Shown here one piece after another: positions 22,749 through 35,356 of a stretch of DNA of 64,000 bases. A program made the position numbers and the translations under genes. Under the pieces are notes generated by a model. The model searched no databases. It was given only the letters and a program-made list of their open reading frames with translations, and had not been told where the DNA came from. Numbering within the stretch: position 1 is the first letter of the stretch; the number at the start of each line of letters is the position of its first letter. This stretch comes from Archilochus colubris (Eukaryota > Chordata > Aves > Apodiformes > Trochilidae): NCBI GenBank assembly GCA_023079485.1, contig CM041092.1, forward strand, positions 514,127 to 578,126, read 5' to 3'.

Positions 22749-25023
22749 CCCAAAGCAGGTCAGTTTCATGCACGATTTGTTTTTCTGAACACCTTTCTCC
22801 ATTTTTTAAAAAGGCTTTGTTGTAAATACAGTGTTGTTGATGCAGTTTTTCTTTTAACTCTTTTTACAGACAGATTTGTCTTGAGTTGGGACTAAGCTTT
22901 GCAAATGTCATCCCAGAAAGCATCTGGGAAAGTTGAGAGCAGCTGACAAAGGGAGAGGAGGTAAGGATGAAACTAGGCTCTGACTCCAGCTGCTGTGGCC
23001 TGGGTCTGCCACAAGGGCTTTTTTTTCAGGATTAGTTTTACATCTCCAGCAGCACCGAACATCGCTTTGACTTTTCTTGTTCTACATAAAGGCAATTATT
23101 TATTGGCAACATGAAAATAATAAATGTCAGTTCTGTATTGTACTGCCCGGACACAGCCCTCATTGTGCCATTCAGACATTGTTTGTTTGCTCCCTGGCTG
23201 GTGGAAGTTCAGAGCTTTGCTTGTATGAACTGATACTGTGGGTTTGTTTGCCTGCTGCCAGCTGCCCCGCGCCATGGGTCCCCCCGGGGTGACACCACAT
23301 GGCTGTGGGTACCAAAGTGCTGCTCTGAGACACAGCCCCGGGGCTCTGCACTGCCCAGGTGGGCTTTTCTTCTCCCTTTGTTATATATTTAATGTTCAGC
23401 TGTTCCTTGGGGCAGCAGGGCTGAGATGCTGGGTGTGCAGCCCCTGGGCTTGGGTCCCAGCAGGGAGTGGGGTCTCCCCCAGGCTCCCAGTAACCTTGGA
23501 GCAGGGTTGGTCAGAAACTGTCAATACACGGGGCTCAGAGGAAGAAACTTCACCTACTATCATTTATTCCCTTCTTTTAAAACATTTTTTTTTTAAACCA
23601 AACCAAACGGGGCCTCCAGCCATGGGCACTTCAGTTCAGGGTCCTCACTGGTGGGAGCATAGCACCCTGCGCCGTGTCCCTCTCGTCACAGGGGACATTT
23701 GCTCTTCCTTGGTCAGGCTGTGCCTGTTCCCTGCTGCTGCCACTGCAGGAACCAGACCCCCTAGCACCCCGAGGTGGGATGCACACCCAGGTACCACCGG
23801 TGGAGGTGGTGACAGGAGCGGGTGGCTCGTGGCTGTGTCCTGCTGGGGAGGGGACACACATCGGGTGGCACCAGGGACAGGCTGGCCCGTGCCCCCCACA
23901 TCTGCAGAGTGTGCTGGGGAAAAAATGCTCTTGTTTCTGGTAGAGTGGTCCAGTCTGGAGGCATCTCACCATGGTACAACAGCAGGGCCAGAGCCCCAGA
24001 GCCCCCAGGAGAGGCAGTGCCTGAGCAAAGGACACCGAGGTGGAAGTGAGCATTTACCCAGGCAGGGAGCAGCCTGCGAGTGACAAGCCTGGCAATGGGA
24101 TGTGACCGTGACATGCGACCATGTGGTGCCTGCTCGGTGACAGGGGCTGAATGTCAGCAAGCAGGATTTGATGAAATCCATGCTCTGATCAAAGATGACT
24201 GCACAAACAACATCTGTGTCACTTTCCTGATGGTGACTGCAGGCTAGCTGTGCTGAAGGAGGGGAGAAAATCGGGAAGACAGCTGGAATGGGAGCCAACT
24301 GGGAAAATCTGCTGGGCCAGTCAGCATCTTGGCAGCTCCCTGCAGTGGGAACATCCTAATGGAAACAGGGGAAGAAACCCAGCCTGGGACATGCTGGTGT
24401 CACAGACCCCAGATCTCTGTCACAGCAGAACTTATTCTCCTGTCAAATCTGTCCCTTCAAAACCTGCCAGTGGCTTTTGGAGATAAAATTCCCACAGAGC
24501 CTGACCCTCCTGTGCAGCCTGGGATGTTGGTCCCAAGCCAGGTCTGGGCACCCTGCAGCCCCCCATGCACCACACATGTGCAAACACACAGTGCTGCTCT
24601 GCACCCCCTTTTTTTCCCTGCCTGGAGCTGCAAGCCTGCTCCTCACTTCTTTCACAGTCCCTAGTTTAACTCACCCACTGGGCAGCTTATTGACTCCTCT
24701 TTGCCTCCCGTTACTCAAAGAAGGGTTTTTCAATAAACAATCAATTCCTAGCGGAGCTCTGACACTGCTCTGCCAGAGGCAGAGGCTCCCAGGGGGCAGC
24801 CTCCTGCGGCCAGACCCAGCACGGGCACATCCAATGGATTTTTTTTTAATGCTTTGGTCAATAAACTGCCATTTTCTCTGGAAGAATCGGCAGCCCAATT
24901 TGCTGTTTTCAGACTGCAGCGCCCTGGCAGTCTGTCTGCAGCTTGGGCTGCTGTCCAGGGGCAACCGGGGAAAGTTCACTCACGGTAGGAAATGGGGGGG
25001 GGGGGATTCAGAAAATATTTCCA

Positions 25024-25029
25024 TTTAAT
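25024..25029 (-). terminator. Candidate polyadenylation signal ATTAAA for GALNT5
   Basis: TTTAAT on the plus strand, that is ATTAAA on the GALNT5 strand, about 240 bases beyond its stop codon. No AATAAA is closer in the correct orientation, so this is the best nearby candidate. Confidence 0.35.
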
Positions 25030-25269
25030 AATGCAGAAAACCAGCCGAGTTTTTGCCAAAGTCTCCCCCAGTGAGGGAGAAGCAGGCTGGTCTGGTCCAG
25101 GTGCTGCTCCACCAGCTGTGCTGCTCTTGGTATTCTGAGCACTCAATGTGTGGTTTAAATGATGGATTTCAGTTACCCTTTGGAAATAAACTTCCAGTTC
25201 TGTGATCGCTGCCACAAGTCACGCAGATGCCCTCGCTGGATCCACAAGATGAAAACACAGCGTTTCTGC

Positions 25270-28200
25270 TCAGTCTGCATAGTAATTGCCAAACTGCCAC
25301 TTTTGATAAGGATTCCCCGAGTCGCAGGCATTTACCCTCAGGGCTTTGTGTGAGGGATCCACTTCCAAGCACGCTGGCTGCTGGAGGTGCTGGGAGATGA
25401 GGTGGTGGCTCTGCAGGGGAGACAGACAGGCTGTGCCAGTGAAAAAGCTCCATTCTCTATGTGCTCTGCCCTTTTTTTGTTGTTTTTGTTGTTTTTTCAC
25501 GTTTCCCTAGCAGGTAAGATCTCTTTGCTGACTTAGAAGGACTTGTGGTGATCACCATGCCCAGGGGATCCCTCCAGAGGGTATTTGCAATACAAGGGAA
25601 GGCAGGGTCAACTACACAGGATTTAGTGTTATGGAGCTTATCCGAGCACATTTACTGTGCTGTAATTCAGCAATGAAGTTCAAGTTGCTGCCTGCACTCC
25701 CAAGCAGATGACAGTTTTCCTGCATTTCCCCCCAAACACCCTGCCCTTTGAGAGCCTTGGGGCTCCAGTGCTCCAGCTTCCAAAGTCTGATTATTTCAGA
25801 CTAAAAAAAGGAATGGGAGCTGGTTGATCTGATGAGTGTATAATTTGCTTCATATTTTCTAAAATCATGAGCATTTCTTCCCTGAGTACAAAATATGCTA
25901 TTTCAGATGATTTTGGACAAGGCTGACAGAGGTACAGTCACAACTCTTTGCTCTCTGCAGTGCAGGTAATAAACATAATCAGATGGTCCTCTTCTGTTCA
26001 TAAATGCTTTCTTTTAAAAAGGCCCTGTGAGCTGATTGCCAGTCGATATCAAGTAATCTCCGTGTAAGTGCTATTGATGGTTTCTACGTAAATCTGAGAT
26101 GTTTTGTGATTGCTGTGCAGGAGCAGGTGCTTTGGCATGGCCAGCATCTCCCCAGCCCCAGGACATGGGGATGCACCTCACCTGGACCTGTTCAAGACAA
26201 CAGCAGGGTCTGCTCTCTGCCTGGTTGTGCCAGGGGAGGTTTAGGTTGGAGCTGGGGAAGAATTTCTCCCTGGAAAGGGTTGTCAGGGCCTGGCCCAGGC
26301 TGCCCAGGGCAGGGCTGGAGTCCCCATCATCCCTGGAGGGGGTTCAGAGCCTGGGGATGTGGGGATGAGGGACATGGGGTGGGGGTGGCCCTGGCAGTGC
26401 TGAGTTAATGGTTGGACTGGGTGATCTTAAAGGTCTTTTCCAGCCCAAATGGTTCTGTGGTTCTATCCCTACAGGGAAAGGCAGCAGCACTGAGGGACCA
26501 GCACTGAATTAGAGGTGACAAGGTGGCTTTGGCAGAGCCCATTCCAGCAGGCTGGGGTACACCTCACACCCTGCCAGGCTCAGCTGACCCTCAGTCTGCA
26601 GGAACCCTGAGCAGGGACCCCAACCCCGAGCAGGGATCCTGGGCTCCCTCAGCATCCCCTCACTCACCAGCTGGGTCTGGGGGGCAGCCAGGGACCGGTG
26701 CAGCCAGGTCTGTCCATGTCCCCATCCCAGGCAGTGGCTCAGGCCCGGGGCTTCGTGGGGACCATTGGGGTCCAGGCAGAGCTCTCCGTGCTGGACCAGC
26801 CTCAGCCAGGTGTAGTTGAACTGCTGGTGCTGTGGGGAGATGAGGGGAGCTGTGATCCCCCACACTTCCATCATCAGGCAGTGCAGGACAGAGCCCAGGA
26901 TGGTACTGAAATGTTTCCATTTTCATGTGCAGGCTCGTGGCTTTATCAAAGTTTCTGATTCCAGCTGGATTTGCTGGTTCTGGGGTGGTTGCTTGGCTAC
27001 AGGCTTTGCAAACAGAGGTGATTCCTGCCCCCCAGCATCATCTGGCTGCGTCCCCTGGTGGGCATGAGCTCCTGGGGGATTCGTGTCCCCGTGGGGAGCT
27101 CTGTGAGCTCTACACCACACACTAAACCTGTTGTTAGGGTCTCCTCACCTCCTTGCTGTCATCACAGGCCTCCAGAGCTAGGGTGCTGTTCTCCACAGTG
27201 ATGCATCTGGACGTGGCTGTGTTCACCAGCTAGAAAACAGCACCAGAAGAGCCAATTCAGACACACCTTCCCGGGACAGGGGGGGCTGGCACAGGGTGGT
27301 GCAGCTGCTGGACCCTCAGGACACAGATTAAAAAGCAGAGACCACGTCCCTCATTCCTGGGAGGGGTGTGCAAACGTGCACGAGGTCTGATGGGAATGTT
27401 TTCCTACAGAGAAAAGCCTGAAACTTGCTCTGTCCAGAGCCATTCCAGGCTGGATGAGAGGTTCTCTTTCTGGACATAACTAATATTCCTGTTCTGCAAT
27501 CCTCCAACCAGCAGCTCCCAGCAATAACAACTTGCAGCCTTGCAAGAGCTGATCCTGCTCCTTCTTCCAGAATTTCTAAAGAACTTATGAATTAATCCTG
27601 GTAAATAAGCAGGCTAGTCAGAAAACAGGTCCCAAGTAACTCTGGATGGTGGTTCAGTGCAGCTGGAATTTGCAGAGTTAGCTAAAACCCAGATTTTCTG
27701 CCCCATTGAATGGTGAGAATGAAGATATGAGTGATTCAGGTGGCCTGAATCAGGAAAATGCAAGGCAACATCTTGAAAAGTTTCACAAACACCTCTGAAA
27801 AGCTGAGGTTTTGGTCCAGTTGAAACAAAGAGCTCTCTGTATGGCCCGACTGCTTTGCACTGAAATTGACACGAGGCTTCATTACCCCAACTGAAACTAA
27901 AGAGCTGAAAAAGTAACTGTTTTCCAAGCAATTTCAGTTTTTTCTTTTAATGTTCTCCAGATTATTCTGCCAATTCCTTTTTTTTTTTTTTTTTTTTTTT
28001 ACCGTAACTTGAAGAAATGTTTCACTGCCTTCACTGCAGCCCTCTGGCTAACCCAAAACAGTGGCTGTGGGGCCAGGAGAGCCTCAGCCTGGGCACCCCT
28101 TCCATGGCTCTGACAAACCTGCTATCTTACATCTCTTATAGCAGCTATAACTCGATTGCAATCAGTCTTGTATCTTGCCTGGGCAGAATATCTGAGCCTC

Positions 28201-31200
28201 CAAAGCCCGCAGCTGAGGCTCAGGCTGGGGCTGGATTCGGAACCAAGTTTTAGCCGGGTTTAATTCACCAGGATGTTGGTGAAGCCTGCGCGGAGGAGAA
28301 GCAGATTGCTGCTGCGCTCTGCTGGTGGCACAGCACCGTGACAGCCCCTGCCTGCATCGTGACATCCCCTGCCTGCACCGTGACATCCCCTCCTGCATCC
28401 CTACAGCCCCTTCTGCATCCCTACATTCCTTCCTGCATCCCTACAGCCCCCTCCTGCACCACTACAGCCCCTCCTGCACCCCTACAGCCCCTCCTGCACC
28501 CCTACAGCCCCTGCCTGCACTATGACATCCCCTCCTGCATCCCTACAGCCCCTGCCTGCATCCCTACAGCCCCTCCTGCACCCCTACAGCCCCTCCTGCA
28601 TCCCTACAGCCCCTCCTGCATCCCTACAGCCCCTCCTGCATCCCTACATTCCTTCCTGCATCCCTACAGCCCCCTCCTGCACCACTACATCCCCTCCTGC
28701 ACCACTACAGCCCCTGCCTGCACCGTGACATCCCCTCCTGCATCCCTACAGCCCCTGCCTGCACCGTGACATCCCCTCCTGCATCCCTACAGCCCCTGCC
28801 TGCACCGTGACATCCCCTCCTGCATCCCTACAGCCCTTCCTGCATCCCTACAACCCCTCCTGCATCCCTACAACCCCTGCCTGCATCCTTACAGCCCCTG
28901 GGGTACATACCAGCCCACTGGCTTTCACCAGGGGAGCTTCCAGGTCTGGGTAGACATTCTCCAGGTACCACTTGAAGTTCTTGCACTGAAGCTTCTCCCG
29001 CAGTTGGATTTGCTGAGTCAGGTCACCCACGTCCAGGTTCTTCAGGACTAGGTGGTAGGCATGGCCATAGAAGAGCTCCTTGTACTCATCCAGCCAGACC
29101 TCTGCAACACGGGCCAGGTTCCTCTCCACTGTCCTCACCCGATCTCTCGGGAAGGAGTAGGGATTGTCATTCCTGAAAATGTGCCCGACTCTGGAGCATG
29201 GGACGATCTCCACCTCTCCTCCACACATCCAGACCTGAGAAACAGAGGTCACTTGGACACAAGCACAGGCAAACGTGGGGTGATGGCTTTCTGCAAGCCA
29301 GAAGAGAAGCAGCAGAGTAAGCAAAGTGCTGGAGGAACTGTCCCCAAGGCTGTCAGGGACACTGGTGTGGGGGGCAGCTGCTGAGAGCAATGTACCTTAA
29401 ATGAAAGCTCCATATTTTCACCTCCCCAAACATCCAGTCCTGGGTCATATGTTCCCAGCTCAAAAAAATACTTCTTGTCAATGGAAAAGAGGCCACCAGC
29501 CATGACCGGGCACCTGGGAGCAGAGAAGGACATGGCACTGTCACCTGGTGGGGAAGTGACCACTCTGTCCCTTGCTGTCATTGCAGGCAAAGGAACATCT
29601 GCCCTCAAAAGAGCTTTTGTTGCTAAATTATTAACCAAGGAACAGGCTGGTCCACAAAGCTCTCATATTTGCCTTTTTTTTTTTTTTTACCTTATTATAT
29701 CGGTTTCCTTGATTTTATTTTTCTTGATGACCTCCTGTGGAATCTGCCTCCATCCAAAATTCATTGGCCAAGTAAAAATCCCACGCTGAAAGTTGTCCAC
29801 GGTCATGTAACTAAACAGAGAGAAGATGAGGATGACTAATTCTGAGTCACATTCCTGATTGAAATGTCACCCTTAATGAGTGAAGATGAGGATCTGTATG
29901 TAATTAAACCAAGATTTTAACAAATTTCATCAGGAATCCTCTTCATGTACTAAAAGTCACAAAAAAGGGGAAAGTTGTGTGTAACAAACTCAGGGGCATC
30001 GCTGATGTCAGCTCCGGTGCTCAGCTTGGGAAACGCTGCCGAGGGCCCACGGGGGATCTGGTTCCCTGGCACCCTGCGACCAATGTGGCCCCAGGAAGAG
30101 TTTTTGCTGAAGCAAACGTTGGGTTTGGGGGGCAGGAGCTGCCTTACCTCATGTCCTTGTCACTGATGACCTCGATGACGGGGCAGGCGACCTTGGTGCG
30201 GCTCAGGAGGATCCTCTCCAGCAGCGGCTCCAGCCAGCCCACGTTGCACTCCACGTGTGAGTCCAGGAAGGTCAGGACAGCACCTGGGGCAGAGGACAAA
30301 ACTGGAGAGGGTCTGCTGGTCACCTGGGGGTGCAGACAGGGCAGCAGGATGGCTCTGTCCTACCTTTGGCCATCTCTGCTCCTGCCAGGCGGGCGCGGAT
30401 CAGGCCGTGCCGCTCCTGCAGACGGAGGATCTTCACCTTTGGGAACTGGGACATGTACCTGTCCAGAGGCTCCTTCAGGTACTCTGCAGAGAGGGAGAGG
30501 GCGAGGCTGACTTACACATTTCACACCTCCTTTCAGAGGTGAAAAGCAGCAGGAAGATTTTCCCTGGCAGCGTCTCCAGGATGCACCCTGTGTGTTTGAA
30601 CATCTGGGCACAGCTGCACAGCACTGGGGCTGAGCCTGCTCTGCCCTGCTCTCCTCTCATTGAAAGAGAGGGACAGCAGGTCAAGGATGATGTTCACAGA
30701 ACCCTAGGCTGCTTTGGGTGGGAAGGGACCTTAAAGATCATCTCATTCCATCTCCCTGCCAAGGGCAGGCACAGGAATGTAAAAATCTCTGCTGTGTCTC
30801 CTCTACTCTGTGATGGGTGGGGGTTTGGTCCCAGGGTCTCTCCAGGGGCTGTCCTGGACACAGGAAAGACCCATACCTGGTGCTGGGCAGGGACCCTCTG
30901 CATGCAGGAGGTGTGGGAAGTGGAGAGCAACAAGTGTGGGGCATTTGGTGACAGGCAACAAGCTAAATCCCAGCAGCCTGACATGGGGCAGTTCATGACC
31001 CAAATCAGGTGTTGTTCACTCCATGCTGGGTTTTTTTTCATCATTACACTATAATTGCGATTAAAATCTGGTTATAGGTTGTTCTCCTTTGACTAAAATT
31101 TTTTTTTTGCTCTACAAACTTCATTGATACTCTGATTGTCTCTAGGAGAACACTACAGTTGCATTCCAGGAGCCAGTTAAAAGCTCTGAGAGGCTCCAAA

Positions 31201-34200
31201 GGTGGAGCACTTGTGGACACTTGCAGGATGCTGCTGGGGCTGCAGCAAAGCTGAGCAGAGCTCTCCCTGAGCCACCCACACTCAGGAGGCTCCTGGTGCA
31301 AACCCAGCCCCTGCCCACCAGCAGGTGCCAAAGGGGAGACACAGGGAGAAAGTAAAGAGGAAACTCAAAAAGCTGCATTTCAGGGGTATAAACATGTTTT
31401 AATGCTTATTTTTAAAATGAGCAAACTCAGTCCTTTTCCTTTTTTTTTTTTTTTTTTTTTTTTTTTTGCACCTAGTGTCTTGTTCCATCGCAGGCTCTTT
31501 GCATGCGTGGCCTGAGCTGTGAAGCTCATCTGAAACAGAACTTTTCCTGAAGAACTAGTTGGAAAATTATATAATTCCTAAATTTTTAAAGGTTGAAGTC
31601 CATAGAGAGCCAAAGCATTAGAGAGCAGAGGTTTGGTATCACCCAACCCGCTGCACGCAGAATTGGATTACAGAGAACAAATCACATTTTGGGCTTGAGC
31701 TATATTAGTTTCATAAAAGGCAGGAGAAGCTGCACCTACCTTTGGTGCTAAAGTCATCCACCAAAATGACTTCTTCAATCAGGTGGGGAGGAGATCTGCC
31801 CAGGACGCTGTGGACAGAGCGCAGGAGGGTGGACCAGACTTCATCCACAAAGCACATGATGATGGTGGTGGTTGGGAGCTCGTCGTGGACCTGCTGCTCA
31901 GAGCACCTGCAATGGCAACACGGGCTGGGAATTTGCTGGGAAAATGTGCAGGGAGGGGAAATACTGAATGTGAGACCTGGGGCAAAGCTCTGCAGTGGGA
32001 CTGTGTTGGGAGAGGGAGCAGAGGGGTGAGGAACTCCCCAGACTGCCCTGAGGTCCCTCTCCTGGGCAGCTCTAGGGGCAGGACACACTCCTTTCCAACA
32101 AGGACCTCTCTTTATCTCCCTCTCCCCAGGTGATGATTTCTCCTTTCTGTGAGCAAACAGGGCAACAGTGCAAAGGGAGGGAGGCTGCTGCCAGCTCTGC
32201 ACCACTGGCCTCAGGGCTCTTGTGGGGAAAGGATCCTGTGATCCCCTGAGCACCTGCAGGGATCCCAGGCTGTGTGAGATGGCCCTGCTGGGAAGAAACA
32301 AAAACACTGTAATTATGTCCATAATGAAGGGAAATGGCCATCCCCACAAAAGGGTGCTCAGCACAGCAACCTGACAGACACGCGGGCGGAGAGGAAGAGT
32401 CACCCAGTCCAACTTCTGCACCTCTCTCAGGGGACTGTGGAGGAGAACATTCAGGCATCCACATTCCATGTATGAGGGTACTGTTGGGTCTGCTCCCTGA
32501 CCACCTGAGCACTCATCCTCCCCAGGGACACCCCATCCCATCCAGCCACGTCCCCAGCCCACCCACAGGGTGGCTGCAAACAGCCAGTGGCACCATCACC
32601 TGAAACGAGGAGTGATACAATTTCTCCCATGTCTGTTGGTTTGTAATTTTTTCCTGTGATGGCCAAAAATGCAATGGCAAGGTCAGGCCTGTGCCTTTAG
32701 CATTCAAATGGAAGGTCAGTGAGCAACTTTTATCTGTTTCCACCTCCAATTCCAGCACAACTTTGCTGAGTGCCCGCAGCCCTCCTATTTCCAAGTGGAT
32801 CTCCAGGCCTGCAGGACACCTGGCAGACCTCCTGTCCCCACAACCAGCTTATCCCAGAGGGCTCAGGAATTCCTGGGACTTTCTTTCTCTCTCTCATTAC
32901 TAAGCTGAAGCCTGACAGTAGGTTCTTCTCTCTGTTCCTTCCAGAGCAGCCCCATCCCTCCCCATCCCTGTTGGCACAGGTGCCCACTCACCCACACTGT
33001 GCCATGCAGCAGGTGACTTTGTTCTTGGCAGGTCAGGAAATCCGGGTCCCTGCCTAAACCTGAATAACTTGATTGTACCAGAGAAGCTATAATGGGAGGT
33101 AGCCTGGGGAGGGGCCAGAGGCATGCAGGGATGATCCTCCTGCTTTCACCTGAGCTTAAGCATCTCCTCCTTGGTGGGACTGCTCCTGCAAGCACTTCTC
33201 TGGAGGCAAGGAGCCAGCATAATGAGCAAAGCTCAGAGCACAGCAAGCACTGCAGGTGACAGACAGGCTGAAGGATGTGACAGGACATACTTCCTCTTGG
33301 CCAGATTTCAGTGGTCTCGTCCAGCACTCCAGCAAGAATCAAGAGAGGAACTGGGATCTGAGCTGGGAGAGACCAGAAGGATCCAGCAAAAAGGTAATGT
33401 GCCACTTGATCCCCAGCAGCTGTTGGCATGGGCTGGACCTGACAGCCTGATTTCTGTGGTGCCAACAGGCTGGGGGCAGAGCCTGCACAGGATCAGCCCA
33501 GCACCAGGGTGCTCCGAGCAGGTTCTGGTGGCCCTGTGCCCCGACGTGGTGGCACACACACACCCCAGGGACACACCCCTGTTTGGCCAAGGCATTGCTG
33601 GTGACGGCAAAGCCGTCTGTTCCCGGGCAGGACCTCACTCCCCAGAGCCCAGAGGGTGTTCCTGGGGGTGGTTTCTGCTCCACAGCTCCAGGGCTTTGCT
33701 GCATGGTGCTGGCTTTGGGCCACCATGGCTCTTTTCTGTGCATAGGTGGCTTCTGTAGCAGAAAGCAGCCCTGTACCCTCCATCAGCATGGTGCTGACCA
33801 CACCGTGCCCTCCTCCATGGGGGCTCTGGGTTGTGCAACACTGGGACACAGGCAGAACCAGCTACACCTTCCACGTGTGCACCTACAACTGAACAAAGTT
33901 TTTCCAAACCAAAGCTCTGCACCCCTCCCCACGTGTGCCCAGGGGTCCGGGTCCCCCCAGTGCCCTGGCAGAGCGGGCACCAATGTCACTGCTCTGCAGC
34001 AGAGGGGCAGCCTTGACACCCGTCTGCTGAGGGACACGGGCAGCTGGGCTCACCGGGTTAAGACAATCTGCAAACTTTATCCAGTTTTGTGTTTCATAAG
34101 AAGCTGGGAAGACAAAGCAGCCTCAGGGCTAGCATGCCCCGTGGTGCCCTCAGCAGCCCTCCCAGCACGACCCCCGGGGCACGGAGCAGGGTGCTGGGCA

Positions 34201-35356
34201 GGGGAAGCAGATCTTACCCGGCAGGCCTGGTGTCTGCTATGGCTCGGTCGACGGGGATCAAATCGCTGAGGTAGACGTTAAAGTTTCCTTCTTTCCATCT
34301 ACTTTTTGCTTCTTCTTTTTTATCATCAGGGACTGCAACAGGGTGCCCAAACTGGCCGGGAGCCTGGGGGTCTCTCGGGACAAGTGTCACATCCACCGAC
34401 AGGACTTTGTGCATTCCCAGTCTGTGGCCACCCGCCTGCTCCTCGCCGGTGCCCCCGGGAGATGCTCCTCGTGTCCCACTCGGTGCCACAGCCCCGGTGG
34501 TGGCAACCTGGTCAGCATCGTCGCCTTTTCCATCTGGGAGCTGCTGCTCTGTGCTCTTTTCTGGGCTCCTCGGGAAGTTCCTGGCAGAGCCGGGCCCGGG
34601 CCGTGGGGCCGGGGTGCTGCCGGGCTTCGTCCCCTCTTTGCTAATTGGGACAAAGTGATCTGGGGAGAAAGTTTCTTTCTTTGCCCCCTCTGTCCGCTCC
34701 TGCCCGGGCAGGGCTCGCCGGGGCGGCAGACTGGCAGTGAGCTGTCGGCTTTCCTCGGCGGTGGGGAGCCCGGGTGCCCCCCGCCCCGTCCCTCCGCCCC
34801 CGGCCCACTGTGCCGGTCCGGAGAGCCCGGCAGCCACCGGGGCTGGAGAGGGGGGCCGGTGGTGAAAGGTCCGGGACGGCGATGCCCTCCTGCTGCCCGC
34901 TGGCTTTCTCACAAGCTCCCCCGCTACCTTCGACGGGGCTCCGCTCGCTGCCGCCGCAGCCCCCGCAGCGGTGACCATTGTCGGGGCCCCCCGCCACCCC
35001 GGGGACTGCCCGCCCTGCCCTGCCCGCCTCCCCCAGCCCGCGGGGATGGAGGGCGGGGGTCCCGGCGGCCGGGGGGGCTCCCGCCGTCCCCCTGCCCCCC
35101 TGCGCCGGCCGCGGCGGAGCCCGGGCAGATCGGGCCGGGGGCTGCCGGCGGGAGGCTGGGGTCCGCGCCTTAGCCCTGCCCGCAGCCCTGCCCGCTCCTG
35201 CCCGCCCTCCGCCGCCTCCCGCAGCAGCCGCCCGCCGGCCTCGCCCAGGGAGAGGCGGAGCGCGGCCATGTCGAAGAGCAGCCAGACGACGGAGGCGGCG
35301 AAGACGAAGGCCAGGGCCCGGCCGCTGCCGCCCAGCAGCCGCCGCAGCCCGCTCAT
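25270..35356 (-). CDS. GALNT5: GALNT5, polypeptide N-acetylgalactosaminyltransferase 5
   Basis: Golgi type II membrane enzyme that transfers GalNAc from UDP-GalNAc to Ser/Thr, starting mucin-type O-glycans. Ten coding exons in transcript order: 35356-34218, 31906-31740, 30483-30364, 30283-30148, 29810-29691, 29513-29396, 29234-28911, 27229-27149, 26829-26668 and 25410-25270. All phases agree, giving 835 residues (human 940). Residues about 14-30 ([16 protein letters not shown]) form the signal anchor. The following stem is Pro/Ala/Gly/Arg-rich, poorly conserved and about 105 residues shorter than human. From about residue 360 ([15 protein letters not shown]) the match is strong. The GT-A catalytic domain shows LVDDFS, the metal-binding DSH at 483-485 and WGGEN at 590-594. 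A C-terminal ricin-type (beta-trefoil) lectin domain spans about 705-835, with FNYTW and YQKWQF. The start is chosen by homology; the frame stays open for 151 codons upstream. Confidence 0.95.
25411..26667 (-). other. GALNT5: GALNT5 intron 9
   Basis: Contains mostly AT-rich unique DNA and, near its 5' end, a plus-strand CR1 tail at about 26215-26468. No exon is visible. Confidence 0.8.
26215..26468 (+). mobile_element. CR1-type LINE 3' tail in GALNT5 intron 9
   Basis: Runs from GTGCCAGGGGAGGTTTAGGT to the typical end GGTTCTGTGGTTCTAT, antisense to GALNT5. Its middle wording (CCCATCATCCCTGGAGGGGG) matches the copy at 52.0 kb and differs from the 46.7/61.4/63.7 kb group, so at least two CR1 subfamilies are present. 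Confidence 0.85.
27230..28910 (-). other. GALNT5: GALNT5 intron 7, including a minisatellite
   Basis: The intron-proximal third is occupied by a 20-bp minisatellite that begins within about ten bases of the exon 7 donor. The rest is unique sequence with a 23-base T run at 27978-28000. The donor is GTATGT and the acceptor reads TTTTCTAG. Confidence 0.85.
28333..28900. repeat. 20-bp minisatellite (VNTR), about 28 units, in GALNT5 intron 7
   Basis: Tandem units of the form CCCCTCCTGCATCCCTACAG on the plus strand, in register over long stretches. Variant units include CACCGTGACAT, ACATTCCTT and CACCACTACA. On the GALNT5 strand the array is G-rich (GGAGGGGCTGTAGGGATGCA). It ends about 10 bases from the exon 7 splice donor at 28910-28909. 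Confidence 0.97.
30688..30775 (-). mobile_element. CR1-type LINE tail fragment in GALNT5 intron 2
   Basis: The plus strand reads TCACAGAACCCTAGGCTG, then GGGAAGGGACCTTAAAGATC. This is the reverse complement of a CR1 3' end, so the copy has the same orientation as GALNT5. Confidence 0.65.
31440..31467. repeat. Poly(T) run, 28 bases
   Basis: Uninterrupted T homopolymer in GALNT5 intron 2 (poly(A) on the gene strand). Confidence 0.9.
31907..34217 (-). other. GALNT5: GALNT5 intron 1
   Basis: The largest GALNT5 intron (2.3 kb), with donor GTAAGAT. I recognise no repeat family or exon in it. Several open frames on both strands look like chance frames in GC-moderate DNA. Confidence 0.8.

Larger units (their letters stand above)
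22121..25023. other. ERMN-GALNT5 convergent intergenic region
   Basis: 3' UTR sequence of ERMN followed by non-coding DNA. It holds a 26-base T run (22723-22748), an AT-rich block near 23040-23110 and GC-richer sequence with long open frames at 23.2-24.1 kb. I judge those frames non-coding, because they appear on both strands and have low-complexity composition. Confidence 0.5.
30484..31739 (-). other. GALNT5: GALNT5 intron 2
   Basis: Contains a short CR1 tail, a 28-base T run at 31440-31467 and otherwise unique sequence. No exon is seen. Confidence 0.8.

Noticed and set aside
23238..24083. 281-codon open frame between ERMN and GALNT5
   Set aside because: Frames are open on both strands, low similarity to anything I know, and it includes a poly-Phe/Lys stretch from a T/A run. 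Treated as chance.
28338..28769. 143-codon open frame on the plus strand
   Set aside because: It is a translation of the 20-bp minisatellite and has no start context or non-repeat content.
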